A stretch of DNA of 64,000 bases from JABDMH01 sp965222645 (GTDB lineage Bacteria > Bacteroidota > Bacteroidia > Chitinophagales > Saprospiraceae), in the NCBI GenBank assembly GCA_965222645.1, contig OZ244968.1, forward strand, positions 3,720,001 to 3,784,000. Direction: 5' to 3'. Of this stretch, positions 1 through 9,583 are shown piece after piece. The position numbers and the translations under genes are program-made. The notes under the pieces were generated by a model that was given only the letters and a program-made list of their open reading frames with translations, did no database searches and had not been told where the DNA came from. Numbering within the stretch: position 1 is the first letter of the stretch; every line of letters begins with the position of its first letter.

Positions 1-577
1 AGACATAATTCTCTCCCCCTAATGCGATTGTGGCATCAATGGCATTTTTCACCTGTGTAGCTGCATAACTCAAAACCTGAAAATCGGGATTTGTCGCAGC
101 ACCGTTCATGTACCTTGGGTTGGAAAAGAGATTTGCCGTACCCCAAAGTAATTTGACTCCCGACTCCTCCTGCTTTTCCTTGGCATAGTCCACAATCATG
201 TGAAGCCGTCTTTCACTTTCCTTAATGCTTGGACCCTCTTCAATCAAATCAAAATCGTGGAAACAATAATAGGGAATACCCATTTTGGTGATAAATTCGA
301 AAGCGGCATCCATTTTTTGCTGTGCCCTGGCATCCGGGTCAGGGTAATCCAGCCATGGCATGGGTCTGGTGCCCGGGCCAAAGGGATCTGATAGCACATT
401 ACAGAGTGTATGCCAGTATGCGACGGCAAATCGAAAATGATTTTCCATGCTTTTGCCGGCTACAATTTGGTTGGAATCATAATAGTGATATGCCAGGGGA
501 TTGTCAGAGTCCGGGCCCTCATATTCAATTTTGCCAATACTGGGAAAATACTCTACATCGCCATTTACAACTTTCAT
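1..577 (-). CDS. xylA: Xylose isomerase, N-terminal part (cut by window edge)
   Basis: Reading the minus strand from an ATG at 577 gives 192 open residues that run off the left edge. The protein begins MKVVNGDVEYFPSI and contains the family's hallmark YYCFHDFDL stretch with the catalytic His and Asp, followed by LLWGTANLFSNPRYMNGA, which is also typical of xylose isomerases. The enzyme converts D-xylose to D-xylulose in the cytoplasm. The family is about 440 residues long, so a bit under half is present. The plus-strand reading frames across it are shadows. Its partners, probably xylulokinase and transport, would lie to the left of the window. Confidence 0.95.
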   Translation of the reverse strand, partial: MKVVNGDVEYFPSIGKIEYEGPDSDNPLAYHYYDSNQIVAGKSMENHFRFAVAYWHTLCNVLSDPFGPGTRPMPWLDYPDPDARAQQKMDAAFEFITKMGIPYYCFHDFDLIEEGPSIKESERRLHMIVDYAKEKQEESGVKLLWGTANLFSNPRYMNGAATNPDFQVLSYAATQVKNAIDATIALGGENYV

Positions 578-830
578 AATACCGCCTTTTTTGATGTCTT
601 ATTAAAAGGAATGTTCAATGAGACTAAAAATAGAAGTTATTTTGAAAATTGATCGCTTACCTTTTGACGCCTCAATGACAAAGAACAATAAGAATACGAT
701 CAGACTTAGTGACTCGGGGTTACCCGGGAAGGAATAGGGATCACATTTAAATGGGCGGTAATATTGTAGGATCCAGGTAGGATCCTCCTTCATAGACGAA
801 TCCCATCTGTTGCAGTCCACTGGGGAAGCT

Positions 831-1496
831 TCACTTGTTGCAAAATTCAACTGCTTTAATAAGGTCTTCTTCTCGATTTGATTTCAATCCTTCTTTCTTA
901 ATGAAACTCTTTAGTTCATTTTTTAGCTCCGGAAATATATCAAGGAGTTTCTTGAGATTGCGAACCTGAATGAGTTCGTCATCTTTTTTGAGATAGTGAT
1001 ATGTCAAATCCTTCAGGTCGTACTTGGCGGGTAAAGCAAGTTCGTAAATCAAAGGATTGCCCTTGAGCTCAGGGGGCAAGCCCGACGCGTAAGCTGCAGT
1101 TGTTCTGCCAAGCCCCGTGTCCTGACCTAATCGGTCCACCTTCATTTTTCGATGGGTGAGCAGTGGGATTTTACCCTGATATAAAACTTCGTAGATCTTT
1201 CCGTCAATGGGGATAAAATCTGCAGTTCCGAGCGAGATCTTCAGAATGTCATCACTTATCCGGAAGGGACTTTTAGAATGGCCCAAATCGATCACCATTT
1301 CTTCAGTAATTAAATTATAATTTAGGAGCGCTTCTGTCGGATCTGGATTCCCATCCCTAAAAATTTTCCCCTCCTCAAATTCTGGAAAACGATAGTGCCG
1401 TCCTGGTTCACCCATTTCTTGCTCAGCCAAAAACACTTCCTGGGACTGAAGGGGAATTAGAAAAAGCCAGCTAAAAAAGAATAAAACGTATCTCAT
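831..1496 (-). CDS. Secreted protein of unknown function
   Basis: I do not recognise this 221-residue protein. The chosen start (1496) gives a clean signal peptide, MRYVLFFFSWLFLIPLQSQ. An in-frame ATG at 1577 would add 27 residues in front of it and is less likely. The mature part is hydrophilic and ends in a charged helical region rich in Lys and Glu. It is transcribed toward xylA and lies 253 bases upstream of it. A role in the envelope or periplasm is all that can be inferred. Confidence 0.75.
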   Translation of the reverse strand: MRYVLFFFSWLFLIPLQSQEVFLAEQEMGEPGRHYRFPEFEEGKIFRDGNPDPTEALLNYNLITEEMVIDLGHSKSPFRISDDILKISLGTADFIPIDGKIYEVLYQGKIPLLTHRKMKVDRLGQDTGLGRTTAAYASGLPPELKGNPLIYELALPAKYDLKDLTYHYLKKDDELIQVRNLKKLLDIFPELKNELKSFIKKEGLKSNREEDLIKAVEFCNK

Positions 1497-1614
1497 TTTG
1501 ATGTTGTTTTGCTTGAGGAGTAAGATCATGGTGCAGATTTGAAGGTTTCTTTTTGCTACCCAAAAAACGTTTGGCATGATGAGTTTAGTTCCCTCGCTGT
1601 TTACTTGTATAGTA

Positions 1615-1626
1615 AAACTATAGTTT
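1615..1626. promoter_or_regulatory. Perfect 12-bp palindrome between divergent genes
   Basis: AAACTATAGTTT is a perfect palindrome between the divergent start points at 1496 and 1816. A second short inverted repeat (ATTTGG, four-base loop, CCAAAT) lies at about 1634-1649. Such a site could bind a dimeric regulator or fold in RNA. No regulator gene is adjacent, so the function is a guess. Confidence 0.25.
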
Positions 1627-1774
1627 GAAAATTGATTTGGAAATCCAAATTATCACCGAAGAAACAGCGGCCAAAGATAGCTACATCAGGACCGAAAGTC
1701 AGCACGAACAGTAAGGGGATATCCGGTAGAAATATTAGTAAATAATCCTTATCATAGTGGTCCTTTTTCACTTT

Positions 1775-1798
1775 GGGATTTTCAGCAATCCCTTTTTT
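1775..1798 (+). terminator. Intrinsic-terminator-like hairpin just before the oxidoreductase gene
   Basis: GGGATT, a six-base loop and AATCCC are followed by six T residues. This is a small but complete terminator shape on the plus strand. It ends only 17 bases before the ATG at 1816, so it could end a short upstream transcript or act as an attenuator in the leader of the oxidoreductase gene. Confidence 0.45.
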
Positions 1799-1815
1799 AA
1801 GAAAATTTTTAACAC

Positions 1816-2970
1816 ATGAGCAGAAAAATAAGAATGGGGATGATCGGTGGCGGTCGAGGAGCTTTTATAGGGGCCGTACATCGCATGGCCTCAGCGCTTG
1901 ATGGAGAGATCGAATTAGTATGTGGGGCATTCAGTAGTAGCCCCGAAAAATCAAAAGCATCCGGAGAAGATCTTTACCTTGATTCGACGAGAGTCTATGG
2001 CAGTTATGCAGAGATGATCGAAAAAGAAAAGCAACTCCCAGCAGAAGAGCGGATGGATTTTGTCTCTATTGTGACACCAAATCACGTGCACTATGGCCCT
2101 GCTAAAATGGCATTGGAAAATGGTTTTCATGTGGTGTGTGATAAACCGTTGTGTTTCGACATGGAGGAAGCCCATGATCTTGCCAAAACAGTGGAGGAGA
2201 CCGGCCTCCTCTTTGCGTTGACACACAATTACACGGGATATCCACTGGTGAAACAAGCAAAGGCCATGATTGCAAATGGGGAGTTGGGTGATATCCGCAA
2301 AGTTGTGGTGGAGTACCCCCAGGGTTGGCTGAGTACAAAACTGGAAGACAGTGAGCAGAAACAGGCTGCATGGCGCACTGATCCCAGTCGCAGTGGTATT
2401 GCCGGCAGCATGGGTGACATTGGGACACATGCAGAAAACCTGGCTGAGTATATTACAGGATTACGCATTAAAGAAATGTGTGCAGACCTGTCTATTTTTG
2501 TGCCCGGCAGACTGCTCGACGATGATGGCAATGTATTATTGCATTTTGACAATGGTGCCAAAGGGATTCTCTTCGCCAGCCAGATTTCTGCCGGAGAAGA
2601 AAATAATTTGCGCATCAGAATTTACGGGACGAAAGCCGGTCTTGAGTGGCACCAGCAGGAGCCCAATAGTTTGATTATTAGATCATTGGATGACTCCATG
2701 AAAATCATAAGAACCGGCGTGGGCGATCTGTCGAGCTCTGCACAAGCTCATACTCGTTTGCCTGCGGGACATCCTGAAGGATACCTTGAGGCCTTTGCAA
2801 ATATTTACCGAAATTTTGCAAAGTGCCTACAGGCCCGGTTAGCTGGTGAAGAAGTAGATCCGTTGTACAAAGATTTTCCTTCCGTGCATGACGGCGTGAG
2901 AGGTATGCAATTTATCACCAAGGTAGTTGAGTCCTCACAGAGCGATCAAAAATGGTTGCCGTTTGACTAA
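1816..2970 (+). CDS. Gfo/Idh/MocA-family NAD(P)-dependent oxidoreductase
   Basis: This 384-residue protein has an N-terminal Rossmann fold (MGMIGGGRGAFIG, residues 8-20), the VTPNHVHY stretch, and the catalytic-lysine motif of the family in the form CDKPLC (the usual form is EKP). DIGTHAENL in the second half matches the active-site His region of the C-terminal domain. The family oxidises or reduces sugars, inositols and related polyols with a nicotinamide cofactor. The next gene, 54 bases downstream on the same strand, is a sugar isomerase/epimerase-type TIM barrel, and such pairs commonly act on one sugar or inositol derivative. The exact substrate cannot be read from the sequence. Confidence 0.9.
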   Translation: MSRKIRMGMIGGGRGAFIGAVHRMASALDGEIELVCGAFSSSPEKSKASGEDLYLDSTRVYGSYAEMIEKEKQLPAEERMDFVSIVTPNHVHYGPAKMALENGFHVVCDKPLCFDMEEAHDLAKTVEETGLLFALTHNYTGYPLVKQAKAMIANGELGDIRKVVVEYPQGWLSTKLEDSEQKQAAWRTDPSRSGIAGSMGDIGTHAENLAEYITGLRIKEMCADLSIFVPGRLLDDDGNVLLHFDNGAKGILFASQISAGEENNLRIRIYGTKAGLEWHQQEPNSLIIRSLDDSMKIIRTGVGDLSSSAQAHTRLPAGHPEGYLEAFANIYRNFAKCLQARLAGEEVDPLYKDFPSVHDGVRGMQFITKVVESSQSDQKWLPFD

Positions 2971-3024
2971 GGAAAAATGGGATGATTAATTGCAATGACT
3001 TTAGAAAAAAAAATAGATTATTAA

Positions 3025-4077
3025 ATGAAAAATATAAAAGGACCCGCCATCTTTCTTGCTCAATTTGCCGGTGATGAAGCACCGTACAATTCTTTAGAAA
3101 ATCTTTGCAAATGGGCAGCAGATTGCGGATATATTGGAGTACAGATCCCCACCTGGGACAGCCGTATTATCGATTTGAAAGCCGCTGGAGAAAGCAAAGA
3201 CTATTGTGACGATTTTAAAGGACGGGCAAAGGAATGTGGTGTGGAAATCACCGAGCTCGCATCTCACTTGCAAGGTCAGCTGGTCGCTGTTCATCCGGCT
3301 TACGATGTCATGTTTGATGGTTTTGCACCTGCTGAGGTACATGGAAATAGCAAGGCTCGAACAGAATGGGCAGTCCAACAACTTAAATATGCGGCTGACG
3401 CAAGTCGCCACATGGGCATCGATGTTCATGCGACTTTTTCAGGCTCTCTGATCTGGCATACTATGTATCCATGGCCCCAGAGACCGGAGGGACTTGTAGA
3501 TACTGCATTTAAAGAACTTGCCAAACGGTGGATTCCTATCCTAAATCATTTTGATGAGAAAGGTGTAGATGTTTGCTACGAAATACATCCGGGAGAAGAC
3601 CTGCATGATGGGATAACATTTGAGATGTTTAGGAAAGCAACAAATAATCATCCCCGGGCCAATTTACTTTATGATCCCAGCCATTTTGTATTACAACAAT
3701 TGGATTATTTACAATACATCGATTTTTACCATGAGTTTATAAAGATGTTTCATGTAAAGGATGCAGAATTTAATCCATCTGGTAAAGTAGGCGTTTATGG
3801 AGGGTATCAGGGATGGAACGATCGAGCAGGAAGATTTCGATCGCTCGGTGATGGTCAAGTGGATTTTAAATCTATTTTTAGTAAACTGGCTCAATACGAC
3901 TTTGAGGGATGGGCGGTATTGGAATGGGAATGTTGTATAAAGGACGGTGATCAGGGTGCCCGGGAAGGAGCTCCATTTATAAAGAATCATATGATTAAAG
4001 TAACTGAAAAGGCCTTTGATGATTTTGCAGGTGGTGGACCCGATGAGGAACTGAATAGGAGAATTATTGGGCTGTAG
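3025..4077 (+). CDS. Sugar phosphate isomerase/epimerase-like TIM-barrel protein
   Basis: This 350-residue protein has features of the xylose isomerase-like TIM-barrel (AP-endonuclease-2) superfamily. VCYEIHPGEDLHDG carries the likely metal-binding Glu and His, NLLYDPSHF gives the following Asp/His pair, FHVKDAEF the next His/Asp, and AVLEWE the last Glu. No signal peptide is visible, so it is probably cytoplasmic. It follows the Gfo/Idh/MocA enzyme and probably shares its pathway. Other members are hydroxypyruvate isomerases, inosose dehydratases and uncharacterised sugar epimerases, and I cannot choose between them. Confidence 0.85.
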   Translation: MKNIKGPAIFLAQFAGDEAPYNSLENLCKWAADCGYIGVQIPTWDSRIIDLKAAGESKDYCDDFKGRAKECGVEITELASHLQGQLVAVHPAYDVMFDGFAPAEVHGNSKARTEWAVQQLKYAADASRHMGIDVHATFSGSLIWHTMYPWPQRPEGLVDTAFKELAKRWIPILNHFDEKGVDVCYEIHPGEDLHDGITFEMFRKATNNHPRANLLYDPSHFVLQQLDYLQYIDFYHEFIKMFHVKDAEFNPSGKVGVYGGYQGWNDRAGRFRSLGDGQVDFKSIFSKLAQYDFEGWAVLEWECCIKDGDQGAREGAPFIKNHMIKVTEKAFDDFAGGGPDEELNRRIIGL

Positions 4078-4083
4078 GAGATA

Positions 4084-5643
4084 ATGAAAATTCCCTTCTC
4101 CCCTAATTATTTTCCCAAATATTCCCCTCTGATACTAGCGGCATTGTTTGTCGCGATGGCTTTTTTTTTCAATTATCAGCGTATTTTATTTGAGCCTGCG
4201 CAAAGTATTCACCAATGGAGACAGTCTGATTGTCTATCGATTACGACCACATATTATAGAGACCACAATCCATTTTTTGAGCCTGCCATGTTATTCCTGG
4301 GAGCAGATGGTACAGGGAAGACAGTCAGTGAATTTCCAATAATATACTATACCGTAGCGCGACTATGGGATTTGTTTGGACATCATATATGGATATACAG
4401 GCTATTGCAAATTACCATTTTCTTCTGTGGTATAATGGCACTGCACAAAACCATCGAAGGGGAAACGCACAACTCCTTTGCGGGGTTATTTTCCAGCCTT
4501 ATTCTTTTCTCCACACCTGTTCTGGCTTACTATTCCGGAAATTTCCTGATGAACACGAGTGCCTTTTCTTTTGCTGCGATTGGCCTTTTTTTTATTTTTA
4601 GATACAGAAGAACCAAACACCTTATACATCTCTTTTTATGTTGCTTTTTTTATCTCATTGGAGCTCTCCTGAAGATTTCTTCGTTGCTCACATTTATACC
4701 CTTTTTCTTACTTTACTGTACTGAATTGAGTGGCCTAAAAGCCCTGGATTTTGGTGTATTTAAGAAGACCATCAAAGAAGCCTTATTGCTGGTTTCTATG
4801 CCCATTATTGTTTTTGCATGGTACAGGTATGCCGTATATTATAATTCTCAACATACCGGAGGAATTTTCCTTGTGGGCATTTTGCCACTTTGGGATGTGG
4901 ATCGTGAGACTTTTGATCTGGTGATTGTTCGATTAGTGCATAGATTAAGGTGGGACTACATGAGACCCTTTATTTCTATTGCAATTCTTCTCGCGGGACT
5001 TTTCGTTGTTTTTTTCAATAGATATGCAGATCGACTCGTGCTCTATTTGACTATTCTGGTGGGCATTGGGTCAATCATGTTTTGTGTTTTATTTTTTCAG
5101 GCATTGCAGTGGCACGACTACTATACGATAGACCTGTATATGATGACTCCTTTGATACTCCTTTCTTTCTTCACAGTCTTAAAAAATAAATTCACCAAAT
5201 TAAATAGGTCTATACTTCTGCCATTGATTTTATTTGGGATCCTATTCCACAGTGCGGATTTCACACGCAGAAGGATGGCAGAGCGATATGACCCAAACGG
5301 AGTGAAGAATAATCATCACCGTACGATATTCCAACCCTTTCTCGAGTTGGAACCCACACTTGAGGAACTTGGAATAATGCCAAACGATACGGTAATCAGT
5401 ATTTCTGACTACACGATAAATACGACTTTGGTTTTCATGAATAGGAAAGGGTGGACACACTATGGCACAAAAAAGAACCCGGACAGAATTAAGGAAAAAA
5501 TTCAGATGGGCGCAAAGTACTTTTTTGTTGCTACCGATGAAATAAGAAATAACGAAGAGCTAAAACCATTCATGAAGCATCATCTGGGCACATATCGAAA
5601 TATTGATATCTTCCTTCTTGAGAAGTCTATGATAAACATGTAG
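4084..5643 (+). CDS. GT-C-type (ArnT/PMT-like) membrane glycosyltransferase, putative
   Basis: This 519-residue polytopic membrane protein has about ten hydrophobic segments. The first long loop carries SIHQWRQSDC (from about residue 39), and a second has VSEFPIIYY. Loops of this kind hold the acidic and Arg residues of GT39/ArnT-like enzymes, which transfer sugars from polyprenyl-phosphate donors on the outer face of the inner membrane. It starts six bases after the isomerase stop, so it is probably cotranscribed with it although the functions look unrelated. The acceptor is unknown. Confidence 0.7.
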   Translation: MKIPFSPNYFPKYSPLILAALFVAMAFFFNYQRILFEPAQSIHQWRQSDCLSITTTYYRDHNPFFEPAMLFLGADGTGKTVSEFPIIYYTVARLWDLFGHHIWIYRLLQITIFFCGIMALHKTIEGETHNSFAGLFSSLILFSTPVLAYYSGNFLMNTSAFSFAAIGLFFIFRYRRTKHLIHLFLCCFFYLIGALLKISSLLTFIPFFLLYCTELSGLKALDFGVFKKTIKEALLLVSMPIIVFAWYRYAVYYNSQHTGGIFLVGILPLWDVDRETFDLVIVRLVHRLRWDYMRPFISIAILLAGLFVVFFNRYADRLVLYLTILVGIGSIMFCVLFFQALQWHDYYTIDLYMMTPLILLSFFTVLKNKFTKLNRSILLPLILFGILFHSADFTRRRMAERYDPNGVKNNHHRTIFQPFLELEPTLEELGIMPNDTVISISDYTINTTLVFMNRKGWTHYGTKKNPDRIKEKIQMGAKYFFVATDEIRNNEELKPFMKHHLGTYRNIDIFLLEKSMINM

Positions 5644-5739
5644 CATCGTTGCAAGCTGTAATAGTGGCTTGTGAGATTGTCCTAAACAGAGGAACCTGAT
5701 CTTCTTCACCTTTCGGATTTGCAAAAATTAATACATTGC

Positions 5740-8082
5740 ATGACCATGTGGAAACTGAGTCACACATTTGCCTTTGCATTTATTACGGCAGTCCTGCTCC
5801 ATGGTCAAGTAAGCGGCCTAAAGTATTCGGGGTCCCTTATTGATGCAATTGCAGAAACTCCCATCGCGGGAGCCACCGTAACACTGACCAATGACCTGAT
5901 TACTTTCGAAGCGATCACAGATGATGGGGGTAAATTTGTCTTCCGTGATTTGCTTGCGGGTACATATCAGTTGTCCTTTCGATCGTTGGGATATCTAGGT
6001 AAAAGTGTTGCGGAGGTGGAGATCAATACAGGGATTTCCAGGGAACAGGTTTTTCGAATGGAAGCAGCGGGAGAAGCCCTGGATGAAATAGTGGTCAAAG
6101 CAGAATCGCGAAGGAGGTCCGGAGAAGCGATAAACAGCATCTATACCCTCACTGTAGAGGAGACGTTTAGGTATCCGGGCACATTCTATGATCCGGCACG
6201 CCTCGCCACCCACTATGCCGGAGTGATCAACGAGAATGATCAGGCAAACAACCTGGTAGTACGCGGCAATTCTCCCAATGGTGTGGCCTGGTTTCTCCAG
6301 GGAGCTGAAATAGTCAATCCCAATCACCTGAGTAATGCCGGCACACAAAGTGACAGGCCGAGTCAGAGTGGGGGAGGAGTCAACGTACTCAGTGCCCAGA
6401 TGCTGGGCAATTCCACATTCCTTACAGGAGCCTTTCCAGCACCCTATGGCAATGCTATTTCCGGAATCATGGATATGCAATTGAGGAACGGCACAAGTAC
6501 TGATCATCGTTTCACCGCACAGATAGGTCTGCTGGGTATTGATGTGGCTTCCGAAGGGCCCTTGAGTAAAAACCTGGACAATAGTTCCTTCCTGGTCAAT
6601 TACCGGTATTCCACGATCGGGCTGTTGTCGGCCATGGGAGTGGACCTGGGTGATGAGGCCATTAGTTTTCAAGATCTATCATTTCACACAAACTGGGATG
6701 GAGAAAATGGGACATATTCCTTTTTTGGGCTAGGTGGTATTAGTAAAAATATATTTACACACAAGGACGGTGAAGACCGTGAGGAATTTAAAGACATCCA
6801 GAATATTACGTATGAGGGGAGAGTGGGAGCACTCGGTTTTCAGTTTCACAATAGGAAGTGGGAACACACGATGATTGCCAGTGGCTATAACAATGACCGG
6901 AGTGCACTATTGCCCGAGGGCATTGATAATCTTGTGCCATTTGAAAAGGACATCATCGGCGAACAAAGGATGGGACTGCACTCCAGACGTAAAATGCAGT
7001 TGCCGGAGGGATTGGGCCAGATAGGCGTTCGGGTCAATAGTATCAGCTATCACCTTCTCACAGATTGGCGCAAACGCTCCTTCGATCAGGATACCCGTAT
7101 TTTTCAAGAATACAAGCGAACGGGTTTTTTACTGGAGGCCTACGGTGAAATAAAAAAGTCTATTTCCAAGAGATTAAAATACCTGGCGGGTTTACATTTC
7201 ACCACTTTCACTTTAAATCAAGGACTGAGTATTGAACCCAGACTAGGGTTGAGTCTCCAGTCTACACCCAGGATGAGCTGGTCATTTTCGTATGGTTTAC
7301 ACAGCAGGATTCCACCAGCGGCGGCTTTGCTGTTTACTGAGCACGGAGCTGGTGACAACTCAGATCTAAAACTGATGAAAAGTCACCATTTTGTACTGGG
7401 CAATAGATATCGAATATCACATTTTTCCCAGTTGATTACAGAAGTGTATTATCAATCTCTATATAATATCCCAATTGCTCCGGGCTCCGATCGAAGTTTT
7501 TCTCCGATAAATACACTGGATTATTTTCTGCCAACGCTTCTCGAGAGTGAAGGTACTGGAGAAAATATGGGAATTGAGCTTTCTTATCAGCGATATTTTA
7601 CAAAGGGTACGTATTTTCTACTCACCGGCTCCGTCTACGACTCAAAATATGTTGGTGGGGATGGAGCAAGGAGAAATACGCGCTATAATGGAAGATTTGG
7701 TTTTAATCTGACTGGGGGAAAAGAGTTTGAATGGCAGAAAAATAACAAACTGAAAATTATAGGGATAAATTTGCGAAGCACTTATTTTGGAGGTTTTTGG
7801 GAAGGCCCGATTGACCTGGAATCTTCTGATAATTTTTTACGTACTATCTATCGTGAAGATTTAGCATTTACGGAACAACTTCCCAATTTCTTTAAGATGG
7901 ATTTTAGAATCTACATAAAGAGAATCAAGCCTAAATTTACAAGTATTTTAGGTTTGGATCTATTAAATGCCACCAACCAGGAAAATACCGCTTATAAATA
8001 TTTCGATCCCTTGACAAAAAAGATAAAAACTAAATATCACCTTGGCATACTACCAAATCTGAGTTATCGAATTGAATTTTAA
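5740..8082 (+). CDS. TonB-dependent receptor with carboxypeptidase-like N-terminal domain
   Basis: The protein has 780 residues from this ATG. An ATG at 5746 and a TTG at 5719 are alternatives. After a signal peptide ending near HGQ comes a carboxypeptidase-regulatory-like beta domain, then DEIVVKAES leading into a plug domain (VRGNSPNG), then a long stretch of alternating strands ending in LSYRIEF, with the terminal aromatic typical of outer-membrane barrels. It should import a large ligand across the outer membrane using TonB energy. No SusD-like partner is beside it, so it is not a classical SusCD glycan locus. The small TMEM220-like gene follows after 18 bases. Confidence 0.9.
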   Translation: MTMWKLSHTFAFAFITAVLLHGQVSGLKYSGSLIDAIAETPIAGATVTLTNDLITFEAITDDGGKFVFRDLLAGTYQLSFRSLGYLGKSVAEVEINTGISREQVFRMEAAGEALDEIVVKAESRRRSGEAINSIYTLTVEETFRYPGTFYDPARLATHYAGVINENDQANNLVVRGNSPNGVAWFLQGAEIVNPNHLSNAGTQSDRPSQSGGGVNVLSAQMLGNSTFLTGAFPAPYGNAISGIMDMQLRNGTSTDHRFTAQIGLLGIDVASEGPLSKNLDNSSFLVNYRYSTIGLLSAMGVDLGDEAISFQDLSFHTNWDGENGTYSFFGLGGISKNIFTHKDGEDREEFKDIQNITYEGRVGALGFQFHNRKWEHTMIASGYNNDRSALLPEGIDNLVPFEKDIIGEQRMGLHSRRKMQLPEGLGQIGVRVNSISYHLLTDWRKRSFDQDTRIFQEYKRTGFLLEAYGEIKKSISKRLKYLAGLHFTTFTLNQGLSIEPRLGLSLQSTPRMSWSFSYGLHSRIPPAAALLFTEHGAGDNSDLKLMKSHHFVLGNRYRISHFSQLITEVYYQSLYNIPIAPGSDRSFSPINTLDYFLPTLLESEGTGENMGIELSYQRYFTKGTYFLLTGSVYDSKYVGGDGARRNTRYNGRFGFNLTGGKEFEWQKNNKLKIIGINLRSTYFGGFWEGPIDLESSDNFLRTIYREDLAFTEQLPNFFKMDFRIYIKRIKPKFTSILGLDLLNATNQENTAYKYFDPLTKKIKTKYHLGILPNLSYRIEF

Positions 8083-8100
8083 ACAAAAAAAATTATTGCC

Positions 8101-8466
8101 ATGAGGACAATCCACTATTTATTAATTGTCGTATTTGCCTTATTTGCTTACTGGCAATTCAACGATCCTGATCCTTATCTTTGGGTTCCGATTTATCTTG
8201 GGGTCAGTATTGTTGGAATCATGTTTTTGATGCAAAAATATATTCCTTTGATTCCACTCATCGGAGCAATAGTATGTTTGATAGGATTGCTCATGCTCTC
8301 ACCCGAGTTTATCTCCTGGATAAAGGAAGGTATGCCCACAATCACGGGTCAGATGAAAGCGGAATCTCCCCATGTTGAATTCGTAAGGGAGTTCCTGGGT
8401 TATTTATTGGCGGGATTCGGATATTTATTTTATTACAGACGGAGTAAAGCCGCTAAACTGTCTTAG
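8101..8466 (+). CDS. TMEM220-like small membrane protein
   Basis: This 121-residue protein has four predicted membrane segments. The motif YWQFNDPDPYLWVPIY near the N terminus is characteristic of the transmembrane 220 family, found in bacteria and animals and without an established function. It ends with a short basic tail, RRSKAAKLS. It starts 18 bases after the receptor gene and is probably read from the same transcript. Confidence 0.8.
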   Translation: MRTIHYLLIVVFALFAYWQFNDPDPYLWVPIYLGVSIVGIMFLMQKYIPLIPLIGAIVCLIGLLMLSPEFISWIKEGMPTITGQMKAESPHVEFVREFLGYLLAGFGYLFYYRRSKAAKLS

Positions 8467-8472
8467 CAAACA

Positions 8473-8507
8473 TTGATATGGATTAGGAAAACTAATTCAC
8501 ATATCAA
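8473..8507. promoter_or_regulatory. Inverted repeat in the leader of the thioredoxin-domain gene
   Basis: TTGATATG (8473-8480) pairs with CATATCAA (8500-8507), and inside it ATTAG (8482-8486) pairs with CTAAT (8492-8496). The hairpin is stable but has no T-run after it, so it is a poor terminator. It ends 39 bases before the thioredoxin-domain gene and may be a leader structure or an operator. Confidence 0.35.
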
Positions 8508-8546
8508 CCTGTTATACTCCTGAAGTAAAAAAAATGGTTTTTAGAC

Positions 8547-9326
8547 ATGAATTTTGAAAAAGACGTTTTAGAAAGCAGTCACGAAAAACCGGTTGTCGTG
8601 GATTTTTGGGCTCCGTGGTGTGGGCCATGCCGGGTATTAGGACCCGTGATTGAGCAGATCGCAGAAGAACAAAAAGAAGATTGGACCTTGGTAAAGGTAA
8701 ATACGGAGGAGTATCCCGATGTGGCTATGGAATATGGCATTATGAGCATCCCCAATGTAAAAATGTTTTATCACGGCAAGCAAGTATCTGAGTTTACCGG
8801 TGCATTGCCGAGAAATCAGATTTTGCAATGGCTGGAAGATCATGTGCCATCTTCAGCGAAAGAGGCGTGGAGCGATATGGAGGATCAATTGACGTCTATG
8901 TCACGAGAGGAGAAGTTGTCAAAACTAGAGGAGTTCTTAATCGAGAATACCGGACATACTGAAGCTGGAATAGCACTTGCGAAGTTGATTGCATTTTCAG
9001 ACAGTGAGCGAGCAAAAAAGTTGATTGCAGGGATCAAAATGGGAGATCCAAATTATTCGGTTGTCGAGGATATCGAAACGCTAAACGAACTTGCAAAGAT
9101 ATCTCAAGAAAACGGATCGAAATCGGGTTTGATCTTGGCCCATGGTGCTCTTAAAGATGAGCAGGTAAGTCGAGCTCTTGAGCTCATCATAGAGGAGGTG
9201 CAGAGGGATAAGACTTTCCACAATGACTTACCACGGAGAGCTGGGATAGCCATATTTAGACTCTTGGGTAACGATCACGAAGCAACCAAGAAGTACCGCC
9301 GGATCTTTGATATGTCACTGTACTAG
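8547..9326 (+). CDS. Thioredoxin-domain protein with C-terminal helical extension (CnoX-like)
   Basis: The 259 residues split into an N-terminal thioredoxin domain (about 1-105) with the canonical WAPWCGPC active site near residue 24 and the cis-Pro region SIPNVKMF, and a C-terminal helical half of about 150 residues that looks TPR-like. The last segment, with LFRLLGNDHEATKKYRR-type wording, fits the end of the YbbN/CnoX family. In that family the protein acts as a chaperone-redoxin protecting clients during oxidative stress. Unlike E. coli CnoX, the active site has both cysteines, so it should be redox competent. It has no signal peptide and is probably cytoplasmic. Confidence 0.8.
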   Translation: MNFEKDVLESSHEKPVVVDFWAPWCGPCRVLGPVIEQIAEEQKEDWTLVKVNTEEYPDVAMEYGIMSIPNVKMFYHGKQVSEFTGALPRNQILQWLEDHVPSSAKEAWSDMEDQLTSMSREEKLSKLEEFLIENTGHTEAGIALAKLIAFSDSERAKKLIAGIKMGDPNYSVVEDIETLNELAKISQENGSKSGLILAHGALKDEQVSRALELIIEEVQRDKTFHNDLPRRAGIAIFRLLGNDHEATKKYRRIFDMSLY

Positions 9327-9583
9327 CAATAATGTTACCGGATTTTTGAGGGCTTGTATAACCGGTGGTGTAGCTTCAAGGCAATGCTATTTTAGTTGAG
9401 TATATGTTTTTTTAAAATCCCAGCATGACCAAACCATTCTGGGAGGGAGGGTGCAGACCTCCGTCTGAGTGAGTCAGCCAGTGTCGGTGGCCGCTCTTTA
9501 GAAACTATTCCTGTGCAAACCTTGTTGATCAATGCTGGTTGTAAGCCCCACAAATTTTCCTGATTTAATTATAATTTTGCGGC

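Noticed and set aside
602..850. Minus-strand open frame of 82 codons after the secreted-protein gene
   Set aside because: It starts with TTG inside the end of the neighbouring gene, has no family likeness and no sensible upstream signal.
9572..9579. TAATTTTG, a perfect match to the Bacteroidota -7 box, before panD
   Set aside because: It lies only four bases before the ATG and has no TTG at the right distance, so the transcript would start inside the gene.
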